59,450 bases of DNA from Gammaproteobacteria bacterium (lineage in GTDB: Bacteria; Pseudomonadota; Gammaproteobacteria; Steroidobacterales; Woeseiaceae): assembly GCA_030425905.1 (NCBI GenBank), contig JAUHZT010000004.1:1-59450 (forward strand). The letters are read 5' to 3'. Numbering within the stretch: the stretch's first letter is position 1; every line of letters begins with the position of its first letter. The translations under genes and the position numbers were made by a program. The notes under the pieces were generated by a model. The model worked only from the letters and a program-made list of their open reading frames with translations. It did not search any database and was not told the origin of the DNA. This document shows positions 48,914-56,239 of the stretch, piece by piece.

Positions 48914-50667
48914 CGACCGTCCGCCTGGCCGGCGCTTGCTCGCGTACTCATTGCCTGCATGGCGCTGCCTGCATCGCGGGCCGGCAGCGCATCCGGCGGC
49001 ACGGCAAGCAGGCGCAGGGACTCGGCCATGACATCCGCAAACACGGGCGCCGCAACGTCACTACCGTAATACAGCTCGCCGCGCGGCTCATCGATAACAA
49101 CCACCGTAGCCAGTCGCGGGTTACTGGCTGGCGCGAGGCCAGCGAAAATCGAAAAATACTTGTCCTTCGAATAGCCACCAACGCCCGACTTCCAGGCGGT
49201 TCCGGTCTTGCCGGCAATCCTGTAGCCCGTAACGGCCGCCTTTGTACCTGTACCACCAGGGCGCACAACTTCTTCAAGCATGTGCGTAACGGACGTTGCG
49301 GTATCGACGCCGATCACCTGCTCGCCATCGCCCGGCTCGTCAAGCGCGACCAGTGATATGGGGTGCATCCGCCCCTTGCTGCCCAGTGCTGCATAGGCCT
49401 GCGCCAGCTGCAAAGGCGTTACAGAAATGCCGTAGCCATAGCCCAGCGTGGCCTGATTGATTTTCTTCCAGTGATCGTAGTGTGTCAGCAGCCCAGCCGA
49501 TTCCCCCGGGAAACCGCTGGCCGTCAGTGCGCCAAAGCCCAGCCTCGTCATCGTGGTCCAAAGCTGGTCCGCTGGCAGCGCCATTGCCAGCTTGGTGGCA
49601 CCCACGTTTGATGAACGCGCCAGGATAGTTGTCAGGCTGATGCGGCCAAGATTGCGACGGTCTTCAATACGTTTCGGGCCAACCGTGACCGAACCCGGTC
49701 CGGTATCGACGATACTGCTCGGACGAAACAGCCCGCTCTCAAGTGCCGCCGCAACGATCAATGGCTTGATACTGGAGCCCGGCTCGAAGATGTCGGTAAT
49801 CGCCCGATTGCGATAACGCTCGGCAGCGAACTGTGAGCGGTCGTTAGGGTTGTAGGTGGGCTGGTTAACAATTGCCAGCACCTCGCCGGTCTTCACATCG
49901 AGCACCACGACCGAGCCGGAAATTGCCTCGTACTGGCGGATCGCGGATTTCAGGGTGCGATAAGCCAGGTACTGGATCCGCAGATCGATACTCGTGCGCA
50001 GGTCTTTGCCCTGATGTGGCGGCCGAATACTTTCCACGTTTTCAACGGATCGACCAAGGCGATCCTTGAGCACGCGTTTGGCGCCAGACTCACCGGCAAG
50101 CCAGTGGTTAAACGCAAGCTCGAGACCTTCCTGCCCCGCGTCGTCAACATCGGTGAAACCCACCAGGTGACCGGCGACTTCGCCAGCCGGGTAGTAGCGC
50201 CGATACTCGCGCTGCACATTCACGCCCGGCAGCTTGAGCGCCAGCACTTCGCGTGCCTTTTCAGGACTCAGGTGACGTCGCAGATACAGGAACTCCTTGT
50301 CCATGCTGCGCGTGATGCGCCGGATCAGCAGGTCGGCATCCAGGCCCAGCATGGCAGCCAGCCTGGGCACCCGGTCGACGGCCGGTGCAAGTTCTTTCGG
50401 GTTGGCCCAGATGCTATCGACCGGCGTGCTGATCGCCAGCGGCTCGCCGTTACGGTCAGTTATTGTGCCGCGGTGCGCAGAAATTTTTTCGGTACGCAGA
50501 TGACGCGTATCCGCCTGCTGCGTCAGGAAGTCGGTATCGAGTACCTGCAGATGCACAGCACGCGCGATCAGGGACATCGCGACCAGCCCGAAGAACACCA
50601 GTACCAGCGATACTCTGCCGACAAAACGTCTTGCAGTCTGTGATTTTGTTTCTGCGCCGCGTGTCAT
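48910..50667 (-). CDS. ftsI: Septal transpeptidase FtsI (PBP3)
   Basis: A 585-residue class B penicillin-binding protein that crosslinks septal peptidoglycan with FtsW. One N-terminal membrane helix lies at about residues 18-40, then the dimerisation domain, then the transpeptidase domain. The catalytic Ser is S298 in SSIK (298-301). The second motif is SSN in RSSNVG near 352, and the third KTG in GKTGTAWKSG near 488. ATG overlaps ftsL by 4 nt. Confidence 0.98.
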   Translation of the reverse strand: MTRGAETKSQTARRFVGRVSLVLVFFGLVAMSLIARAVHLQVLDTDFLTQQADTRHLRTEKISAHRGTITDRNGEPLAISTPVDSIWANPKELAPAVDRVPRLAAMLGLDADLLIRRITRSMDKEFLYLRRHLSPEKAREVLALKLPGVNVQREYRRYYPAGEVAGHLVGFTDVDDAGQEGLELAFNHWLAGESGAKRVLKDRLGRSVENVESIRPPHQGKDLRTSIDLRIQYLAYRTLKSAIRQYEAISGSVVVLDVKTGEVLAIVNQPTYNPNDRSQFAAERYRNRAITDIFEPGSSIKPLIVAAALESGLFRPSSIVDTGPGSVTVGPKRIEDRRNLGRISLTTILARSSNVGATKLAMALPADQLWTTMTRLGFGALTASGFPGESAGLLTHYDHWKKINQATLGYGYGISVTPLQLAQAYAALGSKGRMHPISLVALDEPGDGEQVIGVDTATSVTHMLEEVVRPGGTGTKAAVTGYRIAGKTGTAWKSGVGGYSKDKYFSIFAGLAPASNPRLATVVVIDEPRGELYYGSDVAAPVFADVMAESLRLLAVPPDALPARDAGSAMQAMSTRASAGQADGR

Positions 50668-50951
50668 TGTTTTTCAATTACAAAAATTTCCGTCGCCGCG
50701 GGACGCGTCAACTTGAGGTCGTCAATGGCGACCTGTTCAATTCGTGCATGCGTTGCCCAGGTACTCTGCTCGATCTGCAGTTGTCCCCACTCAATGTTCA
50801 GTCCATCGCGCTCATCGGTCAGCGCTTCGAGTTCAACAAATAATTTGCGCGCTTCATGCTTGGTATACACAAGACCCATGGCGCTAACGACGCAAACCAC
50901 GGCAAAGGTAAATACGAGCAAAACGGGCTGCTTTTTCTTGCCTGCGGACAT
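50664..50951 (-). CDS. ftsL: Cell division protein FtsL
   Basis: A 95-residue bitopic protein. A short basic N-terminus, one membrane helix (about residues 9-28), then a leucine-rich coiled coil that pairs with FtsB (ARKLFVELEALTDERDGLN). Low conservation is normal for FtsL; its place between rsmH and ftsI makes the call secure. It overlaps rsmH by 1 base (TGATG) and ftsI by 4. Confidence 0.93.
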   Translation of the reverse strand: MSAGKKKQPVLLVFTFAVVCVVSAMGLVYTKHEARKLFVELEALTDERDGLNIEWGQLQIEQSTWATHARIEQVAIDDLKLTRPAATEIFVIEKQ

Positions 50952-51886
50952 CAGTTGCGCTCCGCAATTCGCAGCCGGGCACTGCGTGAACGAATATTCA
51001 GCTCCAGTTCGTCACTGTCAGCGACAACAGCCCTGCCAACCAGCGTCAGTAACGGCTGGAACTCGGGCGGAATGACCGGCATGCCGCGATACTGTTCCGG
51101 CTCGCGCGAATGGTCCCGCATAAAGCGCTTGACGATCCGGTCCTCAAGGGAGTGAAACGAAATCACGCACAGGCGCCCGCCTTTTTTCAAGACTCGCAAC
51201 GACTGTTCGAGCACCGCCTGCAATTGCTCAAGCTCAGCGTTCACGACAATGCGAATCGCCTGGAAAGTCTTGGTCGCCGGGTGTTTGCGCTGCGCACGCA
51301 TCTTCGCCGGTACTGCGCCAGCAACAAGCTCCGCGAGTTGCAGCGTGCGAGTCAACGGAGCACGCTCACGTGCCCGTACGATGGTGCGCGCAATGCGCGA
51401 CGCCATCTTTTCTTCACCGAATTGTTGTAGCGCGCGCCTCAAGTCTGACTCGCTGACTTCTGCAAGCCATGCGGCCGCACTGATTCCGCGGTCCGGGTCC
51501 ATACGCATGTCGAGCGGTCCGTCACGCAGGAAGCTGAAGCCACGTTCGGCTTCATCCAACTGCGGCGAGGAAACGCCGAGGTCCAGCAAGATGCCGTCCA
51601 CTTTGCCCGCAAGCGCGCGTTCGTCCATGTAGTCTTCAAGTTCTGCACACTCGCCTCTGATCAATTCAAACCGTGTGTCTTGTCGTAATATTTCCGGGGC
51701 TGCCGCGATGGCGGCCGGATCGCGATCGATTGCAATCAGGCGCCCTCCCTTGCCCAGCGCCTGCAAAATTGCGCTTGAGTGGCCACCGCGTCCGAAGGTC
51801 CCGTCAACGTACGTGCCGTCTTTGCTAATTCGCAGCCCTTTGAGGACCGGCTCCAGCAACACCGGCACATGCGCGTCGCTGTTCAA
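50951..51886 (-). CDS. rsmH: 16S rRNA (cytosine(1402)-N4)-methyltransferase RsmH
   Basis: A 311-residue SAM-dependent methyltransferase (MraW) that modifies C1402 in the ribosomal P site. VPVLLEPVL at the N-terminus, the SAM-binding DGTFGRGGHS near residue 28, and LLDLGVSSPQLD near residue 100 are typical. It starts 16 bp after the mraZ stop. It is the second gene of the dcw operon. Confidence 0.97.
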   Translation of the reverse strand: MNSDAHVPVLLEPVLKGLRISKDGTYVDGTFGRGGHSSAILQALGKGGRLIAIDRDPAAIAAAPEILRQDTRFELIRGECAELEDYMDERALAGKVDGILLDLGVSSPQLDEAERGFSFLRDGPLDMRMDPDRGISAAAWLAEVSESDLRRALQQFGEEKMASRIARTIVRARERAPLTRTLQLAELVAGAVPAKMRAQRKHPATKTFQAIRIVVNAELEQLQAVLEQSLRVLKKGGRLCVISFHSLEDRIVKRFMRDHSREPEQYRGMPVIPPEFQPLLTLVGRAVVADSDELELNIRSRSARLRIAERN

Positions 51887-51902
51887 TTAACTGCGACGCA
51901 AA

Positions 51903-52352
51903 CTAGAACGAGATGGACTCGAGGTCGGCCGGCAATTCGCCGTCATCTTCCTCGCTGAGCCACGCATCGCGTTTTTCGTTCCAGGTTGCCTCGTCCCATA
52001 ATTCAAATTTGTTGCCTTGCCCGATCAGCATTCCGCTCTTTTCCAGGCTCGCGAAATCGCGCAGCTCTCGAGAAACAAGAATCCGACCATTAGCGTCCAT
52101 ATCGACCTCAGTCGCATAACCGACCATAATCCGTACGATTCGGCGCGCCGACTTGTTCATGCTGGGAAGCTTGACGAGTTTGCGCTCGAGTTCTTCCCAG
52201 TCAGGTAGCGGGTACACGAGGAGGCAGTGATCTCTATCCACCGTCACAACAATCTGGCCATTGCAACGCGCGGACAGCCGCTCCCGATACCGGGTCGGTA
52301 TGGCCATGCGCCCCTTGGCGTCCAGCGAAACTTTTGTTGCCCCTCGAAACAC
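51903..52352 (-). CDS. mraZ: Transcriptional regulator MraZ
   Basis: A 149-residue protein with two SpoVT/AbrB-like halves, each with the DxxGR signature: LDAKGRMAIPTRYR near residue 10 and MDANGRILVS near residue 93. MraZ binds TGGG repeats upstream of itself and represses the dcw operon in E. coli. GTG at 52352 is the start: VFRGATKVSL matches the family N-terminus, and a longer open frame begins with an ATG at 52478, upstream of the promoter at 52440-52468. No strong ribosome-binding site is seen before the GTG, which would keep levels low. Confidence 0.95.
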   Translation of the reverse strand: MFRGATKVSLDAKGRMAIPTRYRERLSARCNGQIVVTVDRDHCLLVYPLPDWEELERKLVKLPSMNKSARRIVRIMVGYATEVDMDANGRILVSRELRDFASLEKSGMLIGQGNKFELWDEATWNEKRDAWLSEEDDGELPADLESISF

Positions 52353-52406
52353 GTTGAATTGGGCTGGCCGCCAATCGCCACTAGAGCGCGAATACCGGGT
52401 CCAACA

Positions 52407-52430
52407 CCCATTTCCTCCCACATTTTTCCA
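52407..52430 (-). promoter_or_regulatory. MraZ operator: three TGGR repeats at 10-bp spacing
   Basis: On the minus strand TGGA (52430), TGGG (52420) and TGGG (52410) start exactly 10 bases apart, just downstream of the predicted transcription start. This matches the repeated TGGGN layout bound by MraZ in E. coli, one copy per helical turn, and points to direct autorepression. Confidence 0.85.
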
Positions 52431-52439
52431 CTTTTCGAC

Positions 52440-52468
52440 ACTATAGGACCGGCTCCGTTGAGCGTCAA
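52440..52468 (-). promoter_or_regulatory. dcw (mraZ) sigma-70 promoter
   Basis: TTGACG at 52468-52463, a 17-bp spacer, and TATAGT at 52445-52440 give 5 of 6 matches at both elements. Transcription should start near 52433, about 80 nt before the mraZ GTG and directly before the operator. This is the best sigma-70 promoter seen in the window and probably serves the whole dcw row. Confidence 0.88.
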
Positions 52469-52841
52469 CATCGTCCACAATTAGTTCTTGTTCTACAGGG
52501 ACTTAAGTACGATCCGGTGGCGAAATTCGGGCGAATTGTGGCACCCGTGGCGCCATAGAAATCAAGCCGTTAGCCGCGCTTCTTCGACAGGGCGTGAAAC
52601 ATCGGTCGGGAAACGGCGACAGGCACTGATTTGGGGCGCAGCGGGGCCAAGTTGCGCGGAATGCGACAGACGGTCTCGCCGGCACCCGGCGCTGCGGCAA
52701 GAGGAGCCGCGCAGCAGCACCGTCAGATCCTAATAAATATCTTTATAAACAAGACCTTAGGAATTTACTCAGGCGCTTTGAGGGTACCCGGCAGCGCTGA
52801 CACAGCGGCTGCCAGACCGGGCGCACAGCGCGGGATCACTA
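52469..52841. other. About 370 bp without an evident gene
   Basis: Between the dcw promoter and the TPM-domain gene. A GC-rich left half is followed by an AT-rich patch (52729-52760) with TAATAAATATCTTTATAAAC. Frames open across it are shadows of the neighbouring gene or lack a ribosome-binding site and conserved features. I see no tRNA, terminator or clear promoter here. Confidence 0.4.
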
Positions 52842-53333
52842 TTACAGGAGCACGGGCCGATTCGGTCGCTCGTCAACGTCGTCCGGCGTACCTGGAAAAT
52901 GTGCTTCGATCAGCGTTGAGATGGCCTCCACGGCCTCGATGGCGCCATTCGCGAAGCGGCCCTCGGCGAAAGCGCGCTGCATGTCCGCACAGACTATTTG
53001 CCACTGCTGGTCACTCACACGCCCGGCGTAGCCCCGATCCGCAACGATCTCGATGCGCTGCTCAGCCAGCAACACGTAGACCAGTACACCGCTGTTTTGT
53101 TCGGTATCCCAGACCTTGAGGTCCGCGAAGGCCCGCACCGCCTGCTCACGCGCCGTTACACCGCCTAACAACGCCTTGAGCCCCAGCGAGCTTTCAATGG
53201 CAAACTGAATTTCGCCGCCGTGCCGGGTTTCGGAGCTGGCAATTGCCGCCTCGACCTGATCAAGCACTGCCGGCGGAAAAGTCCGCCGCAGGGCGCGCGC
53301 TGTCGTAAACAGATGTTTGAGAATACGGTGCAT
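52842..53333 (-). CDS. TPM-domain protein (second copy)
   Basis: A 163-residue protein with a TPM (DUF477) domain, known from phosphatase-like and photosystem-repair proteins. Conserved VADRGYAGRVSDQQW near residue 100 and EGRFANGAIEAVE near 125. It has no signal peptide or clear membrane helix at the N-terminus, unlike its neighbour, so it is probably cytosolic or bound to the membrane by a partner. It starts 3 bases after the stop of the first TPM gene, so they form one operon with lemA. Function unknown. Confidence 0.82.
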   Translation of the reverse strand: MHRILKHLFTTARALRRTFPPAVLDQVEAAIASSETRHGGEIQFAIESSLGLKALLGGVTAREQAVRAFADLKVWDTEQNSGVLVYVLLAEQRIEIVADRGYAGRVSDQQWQIVCADMQRAFAEGRFANGAIEAVEAISTLIEAHFPGTPDDVDERPNRPVLL

Positions 53334-53336
53334 AAG

Positions 53337-54218
53337 CTACCAGCGCCCCGACGCGCCACCGCCGCCGAATCCGCCACCGCCACCGCGAAAACCACCGCCG
53401 CTGCGACCGCCGAATCCGCCACCAAAGCCTCCGCCATAGCCTCGGCCGCTCGACCAGGCACCGGGCCCGGCCCCCATGAACAGGCTGATCAGAAACGCGA
53501 TGAACCCGGCCAGTAACGCCGTGCCTAGTATTCCGACAATTAACCACGCGATGAAACCGACGATCGTGCCGGTCAGCGCCGCGCCCGGAAAAGAGCCTAC
53601 GACGCGCTTCAGAATCCCACCAATCGAAACCGCGAGGACCAGCAGGACCGGCAGCATGCCACGCACATCAAGATCACTGCCGGGTGCGCGCACCGGCGCT
53701 GGCAGCTCTTCACCTTCAATCAGGGCCGCGATGGCGCCTACGCCGCTGGCGATGCCCGAGGCGAAATCACCGTCGGCAAAGTGTGGCGTAATATAAGCAT
53801 CGATAATGCGATTGGCGCGGGCATCGGGAATAGCACCTTCAAGTCCGTAACCAACTTCTATCCGTAACGCCCTGTCCTGCGTGGCTATCAGCAACAGCAC
53901 GCCGTCATCGACGCCTTTACGCCCGAGCTGCCAGGCCTCAGCCACACGCACGGAATACTGCTCGATGGTTTCCGGCGCTGTTGAGTTGACGATCAGCACC
54001 GCCACCTGGCTGCCAGTTTCCTGTTCAAGTTGTGTGAGTTGTGCCTCAAGGCTCGCTTGCTGTGCGGCGCTCAAAGTCGCCGCAAGGTCCGTTACTCTCG
54101 CCTGCAGTTCCGGGACCGGTGCCAGCCCCGCCTGCGCCAGGCACAGGTTCGCCGCCACCAGCAGCCCGAGAAGCCAGCCGCCGCGCGATGAACACACCAG
54201 CCGGTGGACAGCGCTCAC
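53337..54218 (-). CDS. TPM-domain membrane protein with glycine-rich tail (YgcG type)
   Basis: A 293-residue protein with a signal peptide (residues about 14-29), a TPM domain (about 35-160) in the periplasm, two hydrophobic segments (about 190-210 and 217-245) and a C-terminal tail of some 45 residues that is mostly Gly, with Phe, Ser and Arg. The tail is typical of YgcG-type proteins. The GTG at 54218 is chosen because it lies 17 bases after the lemA stop and leads straight into the signal peptide; the open frame extends upstream into lemA. Its neighbour lemA is a frequent partner of this family, but no reaction is established. Confidence 0.82.
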   Translation of the reverse strand: MSAVHRLVCSSRGGWLLGLLVAANLCLAQAGLAPVPELQARVTDLAATLSAAQQASLEAQLTQLEQETGSQVAVLIVNSTAPETIEQYSVRVAEAWQLGRKGVDDGVLLLIATQDRALRIEVGYGLEGAIPDARANRIIDAYITPHFADGDFASGIASGVGAIAALIEGEELPAPVRAPGSDLDVRGMLPVLLVLAVSIGGILKRVVGSFPGAALTGTIVGFIAWLIVGILGTALLAGFIAFLISLFMGAGPGAWSSGRGYGGGFGGGFGGRSGGGFRGGGGGFGGGGASGRW

Positions 54219-54237
54219 AGTACTGCGCAGGCCCGCT

Positions 54238-54837
54238 CTAGTTCTGATCGCCGAAACTGACTTCAGGTGGTTCGGCAATCTCCGCCTCATTCTCAACCGT
54301 AAATGTCGGCTTCACATCGAAGCCAAACATCATGGCGGTCAGGTTGGTCGGAAACGAGCGAACCGTGGTGTTGTACTCGCGCACAGCCTCGATGAAACGG
54401 TTGCGCGCGACCGTTATGCGGTTCTCAGTCCCTTCAAGTTGCGCCTGCAGGTCGCGGAAGTTCTGATCGGACTTCAGCTCGGGATAGCGCTCAACAGTGA
54501 CGAGCAAGCGCGACAAGGCCCCGGACAACTCGCCTTGCGCCGCCTGGAATTGCTGCAACGCCGCCGGATCATTGACCATCTCGGGCGTTACCTGGATCGA
54601 ACTGACTTTCGATCGGGCTTCGGTTACGCCGATCAGCACGTCACGTTCCTGCTGGGCAAAGCCTTCCACGGTCCTGACAAGATTGGGGATCAGGTCGGCG
54701 CGCCGCTTGTACTGGTTGACGACCTCGGCCCATGCCGCCGTAATGGTCTCGTCGCTTGCATTCAGCGTGTTGTAGCCGCAACCGGACAGGAACAGCAACA
54801 TGGCCACCGCTGCCACTATCGATCTGAAAGATTTCAT
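54238..54837 (-). CDS. lemA: LemA family lipoprotein
   Basis: A 199-residue LemA protein. The N-terminal hydrophobic segment ends in a lipobox LSGC with Cys at residue 20, so it is probably lipidated. The LemA domain follows (VVNQYKRRADLIPNLVRTVEGFA, later VTVERYPELKSDQNFRDLQ) and is helical. The ATG at 54837 has GGAGGG just upstream; a longer frame overlaps the region of rnpB and is rejected. Function is not known; the name comes from an antigen of Listeria. Confidence 0.9.
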   Translation of the reverse strand: MKSFRSIVAAVAMLLFLSGCGYNTLNASDETITAAWAEVVNQYKRRADLIPNLVRTVEGFAQQERDVLIGVTEARSKVSSIQVTPEMVNDPAALQQFQAAQGELSGALSRLLVTVERYPELKSDQNFRDLQAQLEGTENRITVARNRFIEAVREYNTTVRSFPTNLTAMMFGFDVKPTFTVENEAEIAEPPEVSFGDQN

Positions 54838-54910
54838 CACCTGACCCTCCAATGGGTTTAGTTTCTTCTGTGGCCATCTTGGCCGATTGCGTAAAAGTCC
54901 TGCAACAGGT

Positions 54911-55296
54911 GGAAATGCCGGAGCCAGCCGTAAGCCGGGTTCTGTCGGGGACAATCATTCATCTGGGATGGCCGTCGCCGACCACCTCAAGCAACCTACC
55001 CGGGAGTCCGCTCGGGACCGGCGGTGTGGACAAGTCCACGCACTCCCCTATTTGGTCTTGCTCCGGGCGGGGTTTACCGTGCCGCGAACTGTTGCCAGTC
55101 GCGCGGTGCGCTCTTACCGCACCTTTTCACCCTTACCCGGCAACTCAAAAGAGTCACCTGGCGGTATATTTTCTGTGGCACTTTCCGTGGGTTTGCACCC
55201 CCCAGGCGTTACCTGGCGCCCTGTCCGAAGGAGCCCGGACTTTCCTCCACGACTCTTGCGAGTTGCAGCGATTGCCTGGCCGACTCCGGCATTTCC
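54911..55296 (-). ncRNA. rnpB: RNase P RNA (bacterial class A)
   Basis: The catalytic RNA that trims the 5' end of tRNA precursors. On the minus strand the universal GAGGAAAGTCCGGGCTCC core lies at about 55239-55256 and the complementary ACAGAACCCGGCTTA near the 3' end at about 54931-54945, forming helix P4. The termini pair over 19 bp (55296-55278 with 54911-54929, two G-U pairs) as helix P1, which sets the ends. Length is about 386 nt, near E. coli (377). Its place between rsmI and the dcw region is conserved in gammaproteobacteria. Confidence 0.96.
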
Positions 55297-55303
55297 GCGC
55301 ACA

Positions 55304-55309
55304 AGTCTA
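55304..55309 (-). promoter_or_regulatory. rnpB -10 element
   Basis: TAGACT on the minus strand lies 7 bases before the predicted RNA 5' end, right for a -10 element (4 of 6 matches). No recognisable -35 is found 17 bp further upstream. Confidence 0.5.
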
Positions 55310-55360
55310 CGCGAATTCCGGCAACCCGGCCCGCTCGTCGCCTGTCAGCCATTGAATTTC

Positions 55361-56212
55361 TCAGCGCTCGCCCGGTGTCTGCTCGGCGCCGAGCGCCAGC
55401 ATGCGCGCATACACCTCGTTGCGCTTTTCGCCAGTAACACGTGCTGCAAGGGCCGCCGCCTGTTTGCCGGGCATCACCGCCACGAGCTCCCGCAACAGCC
55501 TGTCCAGGTCAATGTCACTGCCAGCCGCTGCCTTACAGCCTTCGACCACGATCACAAATTCACCCTTCTTGACGATGTTGCCGGCAGCGAGTTCCTGCTG
55601 CAGTGTCGCAAGATCCGCCCGCCGGCACTGTTCATGCAGCTTGCTCAATTCCCTGCCGATGAAAGCCGCGCGCGACGGCCCGAACGCCGCAACAAGATCC
55701 TGCAGGCTGTCTTCAATACGATGCACGGACTCGTAGAAAACCAGGGTGCGCGTCTCATTGCCAAGCGCCTCCAGCGCCGCTTTGCGCGCCGCCGATTTAG
55801 CCGGCAAAAAACCCTCGAAGCTGAACCGGTCCGTTGCCAGCCCACAGACTGACAGTGCCGCCGTTACGGCGCTGGGCCCGGGAACAGGCGATACGACAAT
55901 TCCATTGGCGTGCGCCGCAGCGACAACGCGGTAGCCAGGGTCGCTCACGAGCGGCGTGCCTGCGTCCGAGACCAGTGCCACATCATTGCCATTTTGCAGC
56001 AGCACAATGAGGGCGTTGGCGACATCCGCTTCGTTGTGGTCATGCACGGCTTTAAGTGGCGTTTTCACGCCGATATGCGATAGCAATCGGCCCGTGTGGC
56101 GGGTATCCTCAGCGGCAATCAGCGCAACGTTTGCCAGTGTCTGGCGCGCTCGCGGCGTCAAGTCCTCAAGATTGCCGATTGGTGTCGCCACGATGAAAAG
56201 TGTGCCACTCAC
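55361..56212 (-). CDS. rsmI: 16S rRNA (cytidine(1402)-2'-O)-methyltransferase RsmI
   Basis: A 283-residue tetrapyrrole-methylase fold enzyme that methylates the 2'-OH of C1402, the same base that RsmH modifies on N4 in this window. FIVATPIGNLEDLTPRA at the N-terminus, AAEDTRHTG near residue 33 and LVSDAGTPLVSDPGY near residue 80 are typical. GTG at 56212 is chosen as it places VSGTLFIVATPIG at the family start. An ATG 48 bases upstream would run past the start codon of divergent lpoA. rsmI-rnpB-dcw order is conserved. Confidence 0.95.
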   Translation of the reverse strand: MSGTLFIVATPIGNLEDLTPRARQTLANVALIAAEDTRHTGRLLSHIGVKTPLKAVHDHNEADVANALIVLLQNGNDVALVSDAGTPLVSDPGYRVVAAAHANGIVVSPVPGPSAVTAALSVCGLATDRFSFEGFLPAKSAARKAALEALGNETRTLVFYESVHRIEDSLQDLVAAFGPSRAAFIGRELSKLHEQCRRADLATLQQELAAGNIVKKGEFVIVVEGCKAAAGSDIDLDRLLRELVAVMPGKQAAALAARVTGEKRNEVYARMLALGAEQTPGER

Positions 56213-56239
56213 AGGTAGATATCCAACAGTGTATTGCCA

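Noticed and set aside
52353-52478. Longer mraZ with ATG at 52478
   Set aside because: The start would lie upstream of the promoter, and the extra 42 residues match nothing in MraZ proteins.
52631-53119. Plus-strand frame of 162 codons in and beyond the gap upstream of mraZ
   Set aside because: Most of it is antisense to the TPM gene, with Arg/Ala/Pro-rich shadow composition; no start signal.
53337-53480. Gly-codon-rich stretch as a DNA repeat array
   Set aside because: The repeated GGN-type codons encode the Gly-rich tail of the YgcG-type protein; units are irregular and explained by coding.
54838-54954. N-terminal extension of lemA
   Set aside because: It runs into the 3' end of rnpB and puts 39 residues before an ideal lipoprotein signal; the ATG at 54837 has a strong ribosome-binding site.
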